NCBI GenBank assembly: GCA_021648365.1
Contig: JAKISY010000021.1
Coordinates: 1-54,021 of the forward strand
Direction: 5' to 3'
DNA: 54,021 nt
Origin: Verrucomicrobiales bacterium
Lineage (GTDB): Bacteria; Verrucomicrobiota; Verrucomicrobiia; Verrucomicrobiales; DEV007
The notes beneath the pieces are model-generated. The model was not told the DNA's origin, searched no databases, and saw only the letters and a list, made by a program, of their open reading frames with translations. This document shows positions 1 through 7,302 of this stretch, in pieces (position 1 is the first letter of the stretch; each line of letters starts with the position of its first letter). The position numbers and the translations under genes were made by a program.

Positions 1-126
1 CCAGAGAGGAAGAGAAGAGTCTCCTTAGAGGAGTAAAACACTGACCGGAGAGCCGTGTGCGGGAGATCCGCACGCACGGTTCGGAGGGAGGGGCGGCGCA
101 AATCAATGCGTCGTTCCTACCCCTAT
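1..126 (+). ncRNA. 3' end of a group II intron (domains V and VI)
   Basis: Positions 50-83 fold as a group II intron domain V: outer stem GAGCCGTG/CACGGTTC carrying the AGC catalytic triad, a two-base CG bulge, and an inner GC-rich stem with a purine-rich apical loop. Positions 87-125 form a domain VI-like stem with an unpaired A near its 3' base, and the element ends in AT at about 126, fitting the AY 3' end of group II introns. Domains I-IV and any maturase lie left of the window. The intron is on the plus strand, antisense to the Dabb gene it abuts. The exact splice position is inferred from consensus. Confidence 0.85.
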
Positions 127-421
127 CGTGAGAGAGGGGGGTGTAGTCGATTTCTTGGAAGTCGGTGACGTTGGGGATCCAGTGGTTTTGCACGAAGGCG
201 GTGTGCAGGGGGTGAGAGGTGTAATCGTCAAGCTCGGCTTGGGTGGTGAATATCATGGAGATGCCGTAGGTGTAGTCGCACTTGGGACTGATTTGTTTGA
301 GGATCTCAAAATGGGTGACTGCTGGGATCTGGGTGAGGGTGCGGGCTTGTTCCATGAAACTGGCTTCTTGAGGGGAGCCGATGGGGTGGGATAAGGTGAA
401 AAAAACGGTGTGATGGATCAT
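127..421 (-). CDS. Dabb (stress-responsive A/B barrel) domain protein, 3' end interrupted by the group II intron
   Basis: Starting from ATG at 421, about 98 codons encode a ferredoxin-like Dabb protein. It opens MIHHTVFFTL, then has CDYTYGISMIFT and a DDYTSHPLHTAFV segment, the usual order for these ~100-residue dimeric barrels. The family includes olivetolic acid cyclase-like and stress-induced proteins; the ligand here is unknown. The family length is used up almost exactly where the intron begins (127/126), so insertion was in the last codons or stop. Reading on into intron sequence gives no stop before the window edge, so the present protein would carry a junk C-terminal tail. The family call is firm; function is not. 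Confidence 0.8.
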
Positions 422-826
422 GATATTTGGTGGTGATATAGATGGTGTATATTCTATAAATGCAGCAACTAGGGCGGTCAAGGACAGGAAAAGAGGCTTT
501 TGAGCATTGATGCAGAGGTGAAAAGAGAGTAACTACTCGGGTAGGTAGGATTAGTCGTTAAGTGTCTTGTTATAAATGAGATAGAAGTGGGGGAAGGTAA
601 CCACGGAAAAGCACTGAAACACACGGAAAAGAGAATGCAGTTGGGGTTAAGAGCAGAAGGGAGGGAAAGAGTAAAAGAATGGCGGTTAATGTTACTGGGA
701 TTTGGGAGTTATCTTTAATTGGAATTATATAAAAAATATATTTCCGTGTAATTCAGTGTTTTTCCGTGGTTAAAAAAAGTTATGCGGTTGACCAAGAAGT
801 AGTAAGTTTGGAGAAGGCGGGCGGGC
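422..826. other. Intergenic region with one inverted-repeat pair
   Basis: No gene is supported here. The stretch holds the CACGGAAA-type inverted repeats annotated separately (598-629 and 741-772) separated by about 110 bp of AG-rich sequence without a credible reading frame. It lies downstream of mazG and upstream of the Dabb gene, so it must also contain the Dabb promoter, which I could not place. Confidence 0.6.
598..772. repeat. Inverted repeat pair, CACGGAAA family
   Basis: The left arm (598-629) and the right arm (741-772) are reverse complements at 29 of 32 positions. Each arm is itself a degenerate tandem of 10-11 bp units of the type CCACGGAAAA, GCACTGAAAC, ACACGGAAA. The enclosed 111 bp has no reading frame. 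The arrangement matches the GxxExxY-containing element at 37315-37801 in design but not in arm sequence, so this may be an emptied copy of a similar element. A further single arm of this family lies at 49961-49991. Confidence 0.85.
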
Positions 827-1606
827 TCAGCTGTTGAGTTTGGCTTGCTCCCATTTGGCGTCCATTTCTTCTAGACTGGACTCTGTTAGGGTTTTGTTTT
901 CGGCTTTGAGCAGGTCTTCGACTTTTTGAAAGCGTTTCACAAATTTGCTGTTGGTGGCGGCGAGCAGGGCTTCGGGGTCGAAGTGGTTTTTGCGCGCGAG
1001 ATTGACGATGGAGAATAGCAGGTCGCCGATTTCTTCTCCGAGATGTTGATGATCGTCCTCTGCGAGGGCTTCTTCGACTTCGGCGAGTTCTTCGTGAATT
1101 TTATCGACTACGGGATCTAGGTCGGGCCAATCGAAACCGACTTCGGCGGCTTTTTTTTGTAATTTTTTGGCAGCCATCAGGGAGGGCAGTCCGTCATTGG
1201 CGCGTTTGAGGTGATAGCTGCGTTGGTCGCTGCCTTTTTCTTGTTGTTTGATCTCTTCCCACTGACGCAGCACACCAGCGGTGTCGGTGACGTCGCTGTC
1301 GCCGAAGACGTGGGGGTGGCGGCGCACGAGTTTGTCGCAGATGGCTTTGGCGACGTCTTCGAAGTCGAAGCGCTTGGTTTCATTGGCGATCTCGGCGTGG
1401 AAAATCACTTGTAGTAAAAGATCGCCGAGTTCGTCTGCCATGGCTTCGCTGTCATCTTCGCGTAGGGCTTCGGCGACTTCGTAGGCTTCTTCGAGCAGGC
1501 AGGGGATGAGCGATTGGTGGGTCTGCTCGATGTCCCAGGGGCATCCGCCTGGCGCGCGCAGGGTGTGCATGATGTCTAGTAAGCGGTCGATTTGGGAGGT
1601 GGGCAT
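827..1606 (-). CDS. mazG: MazG nucleoside triphosphate pyrophosphohydrolase
   Basis: This cytosolic all-alpha NTP pyrophosphohydrolase hydrolyses (d)NTPs to NMP and PPi, cleaning aberrant nucleotides. The 259-residue length fits the two-domain E. coli type. The N-terminal signature GGCPWDIEQTHQSL at 20-33 is followed by the metal-binding E39-E40-x-x-E43 and E59-x-x-D62 of the first domain. The second MazG domain around 165-205 again shows EELAEVEEA and EEIGDLL. Its start codon is immediately preceded by two copies of a 7-bp TTTGAGA-type repeat (1612-1625), the same motif found expanded before the MBL gene at 16422. Nothing upstream looks like an operon partner; the glycosidase gene beyond is also leftward but 318 bp away. 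Confidence 0.96.
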   Translation of the reverse strand: MPTSQIDRLLDIMHTLRAPGGCPWDIEQTHQSLIPCLLEEAYEVAEALREDDSEAMADELGDLLLQVIFHAEIANETKRFDFEDVAKAICDKLVRRHPHVFGDSDVTDTAGVLRQWEEIKQQEKGSDQRSYHLKRANDGLPSLMAAKKLQKKAAEVGFDWPDLDPVVDKIHEELAEVEEALAEDDHQHLGEEIGDLLFSIVNLARKNHFDPEALLAATNSKFVKRFQKVEDLLKAENKTLTESSLEEMDAKWEQAKLNS

Positions 1607-1924
1607 GGAAATTTGAGATTTGAAATGGGAAGAGAAGAGGTATTGGGGAATTAGGAATGATGAATTGGGTGACAGAAAGAGAAGAGGTTTTCACGCCCGC
1701 TGCGCACAAGACGCAAAGAACGCAAAGAACGCAAAGAACGCAAAGAACGCAAAGGGAAGAGGGGATTGAGGAAACTTAAACATCAACTTAAACTTAGAGG
1801 GTGGGTGGTAGGGCGATTTTGGGTTCGCGGGATTGCTGAGATGAGGGGGAGGTGGCTAGGAGAAGATACGCAAAGACACGGATTGCCAATCCATGCCACG
1901 TGGGGGAGATGTGGGGTGGGATGG
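1607..1924. other. Intergenic region rich in dispersed repeats
   Basis: No gene is supported. It contains the two-unit TTTGAGA repeat at 1612-1625, a CGCAAAGAA tandem at 1691-1755, and the motif TGCCAATCCATGCCACG at 1884-1900, which recurs with one change at 13388-13404. The promoter of mazG must lie here but is not obvious. Confidence 0.6.
1691..1755. repeat. CGCAAAGAA 9-bp tandem, solitary arm
   Basis: About five 9-bp units ACGCAAAGA follow a leader reading TCACGCCCGC. The same leader and the same GACGCAAAG ending form the 36-bp inverted arms around the GxxExxY gene at 37315-37801, so this looks like a single, unpaired arm of that family in which the unit has expanded. Confidence 0.75.
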
Positions 1925-3493
1925 TCATTTTCTTAAGGCGATGGCGCGTCCGACTCCGCCGGCGGCATCGACGGGGCGGATGGAGATGGCGGTGATGTTT
2001 TTGGCGTTGATGACGTCGATGCCGGTGGCGGCACTGGGTAAGGTTGAGGCGATGCGCCAGTGTTTGCCTTCGAGGACTTGGATCACCCACCAGCGCACGG
2101 AGCTAGCGCGCTTGCCTTCGGGATACCATTTGAGGCTGATGCGGTCGCCGTTTAATCGTGCTTGGGTGACTACGGCTTGCGGCATGCCTTTGCCATTGCC
2201 TAACCAGGGGCTTGCAGGGACGAGGGCGCGTTCGCTGTAAGAGGACTGAAGCAGGCTTTGTTGGATTTTACCGGCATTACGGCGCAGGGCTTTTTCGTTC
2301 CAAAAGATGTGTCCGGTGCCTGGTGAACTACCTCGGTTGTTGCGCGTGGTATTGATTTGGGTGAGGATTTCGCTGGCGGAGCGTCCGTCGCCTTCGCCGC
2401 TGCCTTTGCGTCCGATTCTGCTGATGGCGATGCCGGGCCACAGGTGGCGGCCTTTGCTGTTTTCTGATTGCCACCAGTTGTAGAGGGAGGTGAAACTTTG
2501 TGGGCCTTGTGTTTGCCAATAAAGTTGTGGGGAGATGTAGTCGAGCCAGCCTTCGTGCAGCCAGCGGCGGCTGTCGGCGTAGAGTTGCCCGTGGGCGTCG
2601 AGTCTGCCTTCTACGGTGGAGGGGTAACCGGGTTTCCAAATGCCAAAGGGGCTGACGCCAAATTTGACTTGGGGTTTGGCGCGTTTGATGCTGGCGTAGA
2701 GTTCTCTGACGAGGCGGTTGACGTGATCTCGTCGCCAGTCAGCGCGTTTGAGTTGGCCGCCATTTTTCTGATAGGCGTTCCAGTTGGCGGAGTCATTAAA
2801 AGCAGCGCCGCCGCCTGCTTCTGGGTAGGGGTAGAAGTAGTCGTCGATGTGGATGCCATCGACGTCGTAGCGTTTGACGACGTCCATGACGACGGTGATC
2901 ATGCGTTCGCGGGTGAAGTCGGAGGAGGGATCCATCCATAGTCCTTTGCCAGCTTTGCGGATCACGGATTTTTGCGAGCGGCTGACGTGTTTTTTGTGAA
3001 GTGACATTTTGCTGCCTGTTTTGGCGCGGTAGGGGTTGAACCAGGCGTGCAGTTCTAGACCTCGGCGGTGAGCTTCATAAACGGCAAAAGCGAGCGGGTC
3101 GTAACCGGGGCTTTTGCCCATTTCTCCGCTGAGGTAGTGGGACCAGGGTTCGATGCGGGATTTATAAAAGGCGTCTGCCATCGGTCGGACTTGAAAGATC
3201 ACGGCATTGAGGTGCAGCGCGGCGGCGCGATTGAGGATGGCGATCATTTCGCCTTGCTGTTGAGCGGCGGTCAGTCCAGGACGAGAGGGCCAGTCGATGT
3301 TGTAAACGGTGGCGACCCAGACGCCACGAAATTCGCGCAGCGGTGGGCTGGGCTGGAGGCGGGTGTCGGGGGTGAAATCCTGCGCGTGGGTGGTGAGGGG
3401 CAGTAAGAGAGCGAGCAGCAGTAGGACGAGAGTGAGTGATGCGATAGTGGGATTACAATCACGGTGGTATTTTATAATCGAACTCAAATTCAT
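1925..3493 (-). CDS. Secreted family-10-like glycosyl hydrolase (GHL10/DUF187)
   Basis: I take ATG 3493, because it places a hydrophobic signal peptide (about residues 15-38, ending LPLTTHAQ) at the N-terminus; an upstream in-frame ATG at 3562 would bury it. The mature protein begins with the family hallmark EFRGVWVATVYNIDWPSR and continues with FQVRPMADAFY, LHAWFNPYRA, DGIHIDDYFYP and LDYISPQLYW, the ordered strands of the GHL10 TIM barrel related to B. subtilis YngK. Members are presumed to hydrolyse cell-envelope or extracellular glycans; the substrate is unknown. About 90 C-terminal residues after the barrel resemble a small beta-sandwich add-on. It is monocistronic and divergent from lemA, whose start is 102 bp away. 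Confidence 0.9.
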   Translation of the reverse strand: MNLSSIIKYHRDCNPTIASLTLVLLLLALLLPLTTHAQDFTPDTRLQPSPPLREFRGVWVATVYNIDWPSRPGLTAAQQQGEMIAILNRAAALHLNAVIFQVRPMADAFYKSRIEPWSHYLSGEMGKSPGYDPLAFAVYEAHRRGLELHAWFNPYRAKTGSKMSLHKKHVSRSQKSVIRKAGKGLWMDPSSDFTRERMITVVMDVVKRYDVDGIHIDDYFYPYPEAGGGAAFNDSANWNAYQKNGGQLKRADWRRDHVNRLVRELYASIKRAKPQVKFGVSPFGIWKPGYPSTVEGRLDAHGQLYADSRRWLHEGWLDYISPQLYWQTQGPQSFTSLYNWWQSENSKGRHLWPGIAISRIGRKGSGEGDGRSASEILTQINTTRNNRGSSPGTGHIFWNEKALRRNAGKIQQSLLQSSYSERALVPASPWLGNGKGMPQAVVTQARLNGDRISLKWYPEGKRASSVRWWVIQVLEGKHWRIASTLPSAATGIDVINAKNITAISIRPVDAAGGVGRAIALRK

Positions 3494-3594
3494 TTTGCGC
3501 TTATAGTGGGTTGGACGATGAAAAATAAGTGATACCTTAAAAGGTGGTGAGCTGTGTTTCAATCAATCAATCTTAAACTTAGTCTTTCGATATT

Positions 3595-4194
3595 ATGACA
3601 ACTGTAAGTATTCTTCTTGTATTGGGCGGTATCGCTCTGGTGGTGGTGTTCTGGATAGCTGGTATCTACAATGGTTTGGTGAAGCTGCGTAATCAGTTCA
3701 AAAATGCTTTTGCTCAGATCGATGTGCAGCTCAAGCGACGTTACGATCTGATTCCAAATCTGGTGGAGACGGCTAAGGGCTACATGAAGCACGAGGCGGA
3801 AACGTTGGAGAATGTGATCAAGGCTCGTAACATGGCATCCTCTGCTCGAGAGCAGGCGTCGGTGGATCCGAGCGATGCGGTGGCGATGCAGCAACTCGCT
3901 CAAGCGGAGTCGGGTTTGGGTGGTATGTTGGGGCGTTTGTTTGCCCTCTCGGAGGCTTATCCTGACCTTAAAGCTAATCAGAATATGATGCAGTTGACGG
4001 AGGAGTTGACTTCGACGGAGAACAAAATTTCGTTTGCGCGTCAGTCTTATAATGATGCGGTGATGAACTACAATAACAAGCGGGAGATGTTCCCGTCCAA
4101 TATCATTGCGGGGATGTTTAACTTCGTGGCAGCCACTTTGTTTGAAGTGAAAGAGGAAGAGCAGCGTGAGGCGGTCAAGGTGTCGTTTGATTGA
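3595..4194 (+). CDS. lemA: LemA family membrane protein
   Basis: The protein has an N-terminal membrane anchor (about residues 5-25) with a very short outside part. A cytosolic helical bundle follows, carrying the family signature LVKLRNQFKNAFAQIDVQLKRRYDLIPNLV and continuing with VETAKGYMKHE. Its 199 residues match LemA proteins. The function is not settled; LemA genes recur beside HtpX/M48 proteases, as here, where the next start lies 30 bp downstream, so the two are probably one operon. The ATG has no clear Shine-Dalgarno sequence. Confidence 0.94.
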   Translation: MTTVSILLVLGGIALVVVFWIAGIYNGLVKLRNQFKNAFAQIDVQLKRRYDLIPNLVETAKGYMKHEAETLENVIKARNMASSAREQASVDPSDAVAMQQLAQAESGLGGMLGRLFALSEAYPDLKANQNMMQLTEELTSTENKISFARQSYNDAVMNYNNKREMFPSNIIAGMFNFVAATLFEVKEEEQREAVKVSFD

Positions 4195-4223
4195 GGTTTT
4201 GTGATCTTGTTAAGCTAAGGATC

Positions 4224-6185
4224 ATGGACTTTTTTGAACATCAGGAATTGGCGAGGAAAAAGACTCGGCTGTTGGTGGTGTATTTCATCTTAGCGGTGCT
4301 CGGCATCATTGCTTCGATCTATGCGGTGGTGGTGGGGGCTTCGCTTTTTGTGGGGAGTGAGGGCGCTGGGAGTTTTAGTCTGTGGCAGCCCGAGGTGCTG
4401 CTGTATGCTGCTTTGGGTTCGACGGGAGTGATCGCGCTGGGCACGGGGTTCAAGACTTTGCAACTCAGTGCGGGTGGTTCGGTAGTAGCTGCGGAGTTAG
4501 GTGGTCGGAGGATTGATCGTAATACCAGTGATCTTGAGGAGCGGCGTTTGCTCAATGTGGTGGAGGAGATGGCGATCGCTTCTGGAGTGCCGGTGCCAGA
4601 TGTCTATATCATGGACAACGAAATGGGGATCAATGCTTTTGCTGCGGGCAAGACGCCGAGTGATGCGGTGATCGGGGTGACACGCGGGACAGTCCGCTTG
4701 CTCAATCGCGATGAGTTGCAGGGGGTGATGGCTCATGAGTTTTCTCATATTCTCAATGGTGACATGCGGCTGAACATGAGGCTGATTGGTTTGTTATTTG
4801 GCATTTTGTTCATCGCGATGATTGGGCAAATTGTGATGCGCAGTGTGATGTTCGCACCACGTTCGCGCAATCGGGATTCGAATGGCGGTGGGGTTTTGGC
4901 AATACTGGCGTTTGGAGCTGCGCTGATGGCGATTGGTTATGTGGGTTTGTTTTTTGCGAAATTGATCAAGGCTGCGATCTCTCGTCAGCGGGAATTTTTA
5001 GCGGATGCGAGCGCGGTGCAATTCACGCGTAATCCGGAGGGCATCGCAGGCGCTTTGAAAAAAATAGGTGGACTGAGTGAGGGTTCGACTATTGCTAGTC
5101 CGCGTGCTGAGGAGGCGAGTCATATGTTTTTTGGAGATGCCTTTCAAGATAAGGTGATGCAGATGCAGTCATTGGCTACGCACCCACCGCTCGATGTTAG
5201 GATCAAAAAAATCGAGCCGAAATGGGATGGTGTTTTTCCAAAGGTGGCATTGCCGGATATTTCACAAAGCCCAGAGCTAGGTGGAGTGGAGCGCGGAGCT
5301 AGAGGTGCATCGTCCAGTGCGGCGATGGTGTCGGGTTTGAGTCCTGTTGTGGCTGGGAGTGGTGTGCAAGATGCGTTCAGGGTGGGAGAGCCTGGGGCGG
5401 AGCAGATTATTTATGGTCAAAATTTAGTGGCGGCCTTGTCGCCAGAATCACTAAGTGCCATTCGTGGTGGAGCGGGGGCGCAGGCGATCATTTTTGCGTT
5501 GTTGTTAGGGCAAGATGATGAATTGAGGCGCAGTGAAGTGGCGTTGTTGAAACAATCGGTCGATGAGTTGACCGTGCAGCATACCTTGAAGTTTTATGCG
5601 GAAATTGGCGATTTGGATTCTTCTAAGAAGATCGGATTGATCGACCTAACGATCCCGTCTTTGCGGCAGTTGTCGCCACCAGAGTATGAGCGCTTTCAGA
5701 CGGTGACGCAGCGTTTGATGGAGAGCGATGGACAGATTGATCTGTTTGAGTTCATGTTGCAGAAGATCATACGCCGTCATTTGGATCTCTTTTTCAATCG
5801 TGTGAGACCGCCGAAAATTCGCTATCGGCATTTATCTAAATTGAGCAAGGAGTTGTCGATTTTGTTGTCCACCTTAGCAGGAGTAGGTAGTAGAAATCAG
5901 GGGCAAGCGATACTGGCTTTTCAAGAAGGAGTGGAGAGTGTTGCTGAAGACTTGGGCGGGGAAGACTTGCAATTTATGTCCCCTGAAGAGTGTGGCTTGC
6001 AGCAGATCGATGAGGCTCTTAACCGCTTTGATGAAGCGACGCCGCTGATGAAGAAGCGCTTGTTGTATGCCTGTGGCAAGGTGGTGATGGCGGATCAGAA
6101 GGTCAATGATGGCGAGGCGGAATTGCTGCGAGCGATTGCGGATACGATTGGCTGCCCGATCCCGCCTTTTGTGAAGGCTAGCTAG
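4224..6185 (+). CDS. M48 (HtpX-like) membrane metalloprotease with TerB-like C-terminus
   Basis: This is a membrane-embedded zinc protease of the HtpX/Ste24 class. ATG 4224 is preceded by AAGG at good spacing; a TTG 11 codons upstream (4191) is possible but lacks support. Two N-terminal transmembrane helices precede the zinc site H171-E-F-S-H175, with the third ligand in EFLADA (E257); two further helices lie between. The ~650 residues far exceed HtpX (~290). The extra C-terminal half is helical and ends in a TerB-like segment (KVVMADQKVNDGEAELLRAI), a domain often attached to such proteases. It forms a pair with lemA. The last 40 bases recur after the toxin-antitoxin pair at 7201-7241, so the 3' end may have been rebuilt by an insertion. 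Confidence 0.9.
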   Translation: MDFFEHQELARKKTRLLVVYFILAVLGIIASIYAVVVGASLFVGSEGAGSFSLWQPEVLLYAALGSTGVIALGTGFKTLQLSAGGSVVAAELGGRRIDRNTSDLEERRLLNVVEEMAIASGVPVPDVYIMDNEMGINAFAAGKTPSDAVIGVTRGTVRLLNRDELQGVMAHEFSHILNGDMRLNMRLIGLLFGILFIAMIGQIVMRSVMFAPRSRNRDSNGGGVLAILAFGAALMAIGYVGLFFAKLIKAAISRQREFLADASAVQFTRNPEGIAGALKKIGGLSEGSTIASPRAEEASHMFFGDAFQDKVMQMQSLATHPPLDVRIKKIEPKWDGVFPKVALPDISQSPELGGVERGARGASSSAAMVSGLSPVVAGSGVQDAFRVGEPGAEQIIYGQNLVAALSPESLSAIRGGAGAQAIIFALLLGQDDELRRSEVALLKQSVDELTVQHTLKFYAEIGDLDSSKKIGLIDLTIPSLRQLSPPEYERFQTVTQRLMESDGQIDLFEFMLQKIIRRHLDLFFNRVRPPKIRYRHLSKLSKELSILLSTLAGVGSRNQGQAILAFQEGVESVAEDLGGEDLQFMSPEECGLQQIDEALNRFDEATPLMKKRLLYACGKVVMADQKVNDGEAELLRAIADTIGCPIPPFVKAS

Positions 6186-6653
6186 GGTCGATGCTGCAAC
6201 CGGAACGAAGATAGATGGAGGAAATCACCCGAAGGCAAGTGGGTGCAGATGAGAGCTATTAGACTTGGATTAAGGCTAGTTTGACTCACTATTGGACTTT
6301 GTGGAGGTCCAATTTTGGGTGGTTTCACCTTTAGCCTTTTTTTATTGGTCAGCGCTCAAGGTTCGATGCGGGCGGTGATGGCGCCCCCGAATCCAGGTGG
6401 AGATTGAGAAGACCTGGTATCAAAATGATACCAGCTCAATGCCCCTTGGAGGCACGATGACAGGGCATTATTTATGAGAGAGAAAGGGAGCTTGTGTGTT
6501 GCAATCATAATCTCCTGAGCCCTGCTACGCCTCGTTTGAAACTATCGCCATTTACACTGAAATAAGCGTAGAGGCATTGAAGCGGTTATACAGCGCGTGT
6601 CATCCCGCAGAAATGAGCTGGAAAGAACATGGTCGATGAGTTATTGTAACACC
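6186..6653. other. Intergenic leader of the toxin-antitoxin cassette with several hairpins
   Basis: No gene is supported. Three hairpins are visible: ATTGGAC/GTCCAAT (6291-6313), an 8-bp stem TGGTATCA/TGATACCA around 6415-6433, and AATGCCC/GGGCATT around 6438-6471. The first is followed by a T-rich run near 6335-6345 and could terminate M48 transcription. The TGGTATCA palindrome lies in the antitoxin upstream region and could be its operator. Confidence 0.5.
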
Positions 6654-6908
6654 ATGGTCACTGCAGTAAGCATATACGAGGAAATCGAAGATGCGGTTCT
6701 TCATCTTTCACAACCCGAGCGCTCCCAACTGGCTACACGGCTTTTGGAGAGCCTCGATAAAGACGAGGACATCGAGATAAGCCCCGAATGGAGAGAAGAG
6801 CTTCACCGTCGGGTGCGCGATATTGATGAAGGCCGAACCAAGCTCATCGATCAGGATGAAGTATGGAAGCTAGTCAACGAACGTTTTGGCACTAGCTTCA
6901 ACGCATGA
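6654..6908 (+). CDS. Addiction-module antitoxin (RelB/PF09720-like)
   Basis: This short acidic protein has the layout of the addiction-module component family: an N-terminal helix (IYEEIEDAVLHLSQPERSQL) that marks these antitoxins and a C-terminal toxin-binding tail (EWREELHRRVRDIDEG). Its partner toxin starts in its stop codon. I prefer ATG 6654 (84 residues); in-frame starts at 6636 and GTG 6597 would add residues without family likeness. By analogy it neutralises the toxin by direct binding; such components may lack a DNA-binding domain, and none is obvious here. Confidence 0.85.
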   Translation: MVTAVSIYEEIEDAVLHLSQPERSQLATRLLESLDKDEDIEISPEWREELHRRVRDIDEGRTKLIDQDEVWKLVNERFGTSFNA

Positions 6909-7207
6909 AGGCAAGCTACGATGACGAGGCTTTCGAGGAAGCCATGGATGCGGCGGCTTGGTATGAAACCCAGCAGGAGGGACTGGTTAGACGGTTTTTA
7001 GCAGAATGGAAAAAAGCGGAAAGCCGCATGGTTGCCGATCCTGAAATCAACAGCCCCTTTGAAGGGGACTTGAGAAAGTGTAGGTTTGAAGTTTTTCCTT
7101 ACACATTGATTTATCGAATCGTCGAACCCGACACGTTGCAAGTGTTGGCGGTGATGCATCAAAGCCGCCGCCCGGGTTACTGGAAAGAGCGAAAAAAAGA
7201 TTGCTGA
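6905..7207 (+). CDS. RelE/ParE superfamily toxin
   Basis: The 100-residue basic protein has the RelE/ParE fold pattern: an N-terminal two-helix part (FEEAMDAAAWYETQQEGLVRRF), then strands with RKCRFEVFPYTLIYRIVEPDTLQVLAVMHQSRRPGYW, where the VLAVMHQSRRP ending is typical of ParE/RelE toxins. The ATGA overlap with the antitoxin indicates translational coupling. The target (ribosome-dependent mRNA cleavage or gyrase) cannot be told from sequence. Its last codons (TGC TGA) already lie inside the second copy of the M48-end repeat, so the insertion junction fixes its C-terminus. Confidence 0.88.
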   Translation: MKASYDDEAFEEAMDAAAWYETQQEGLVRRFLAEWKKAESRMVADPEINSPFEGDLRKCRFEVFPYTLIYRIVEPDTLQVLAVMHQSRRPGYWKERKKDC

Positions 7208-7302
7208 TACCATTGGCTGCCCGATCCCGCCTTTTGTGACGTGACCCAAATTTGCGCCGTGGTCTAGCACCTTGCATCCCGTTGGGATGGATAGAGGAGA
7301 GA

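Larger units (their letters stand above)
6136..7241. repeat. Direct repeat bracketing the toxin-antitoxin cassette
   Basis: Positions 6136-6176 (end of the M48 coding sequence) and 7201-7241 match at 38 of 41 positions, with a 28-bp identical core at 6147-6174 and 7212-7239. The second copy, read in the M48 frame, still spells ADTIGCPIPPF and then reaches a stop (VT-stop). It is therefore a second M48 3' end, placed after the toxin gene. The repeats are 1065 bp apart and enclose 6177-7200. The geometry is that of an insertion at a gene 3' end with att-like or target-site duplication. No integrase is present. Confidence 0.85.

Noticed and set aside
3494..3562. Upstream start for the GHL10 glycosidase
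   Set aside because: It would put 23 residues before the signal peptide, which would no longer be N-terminal.
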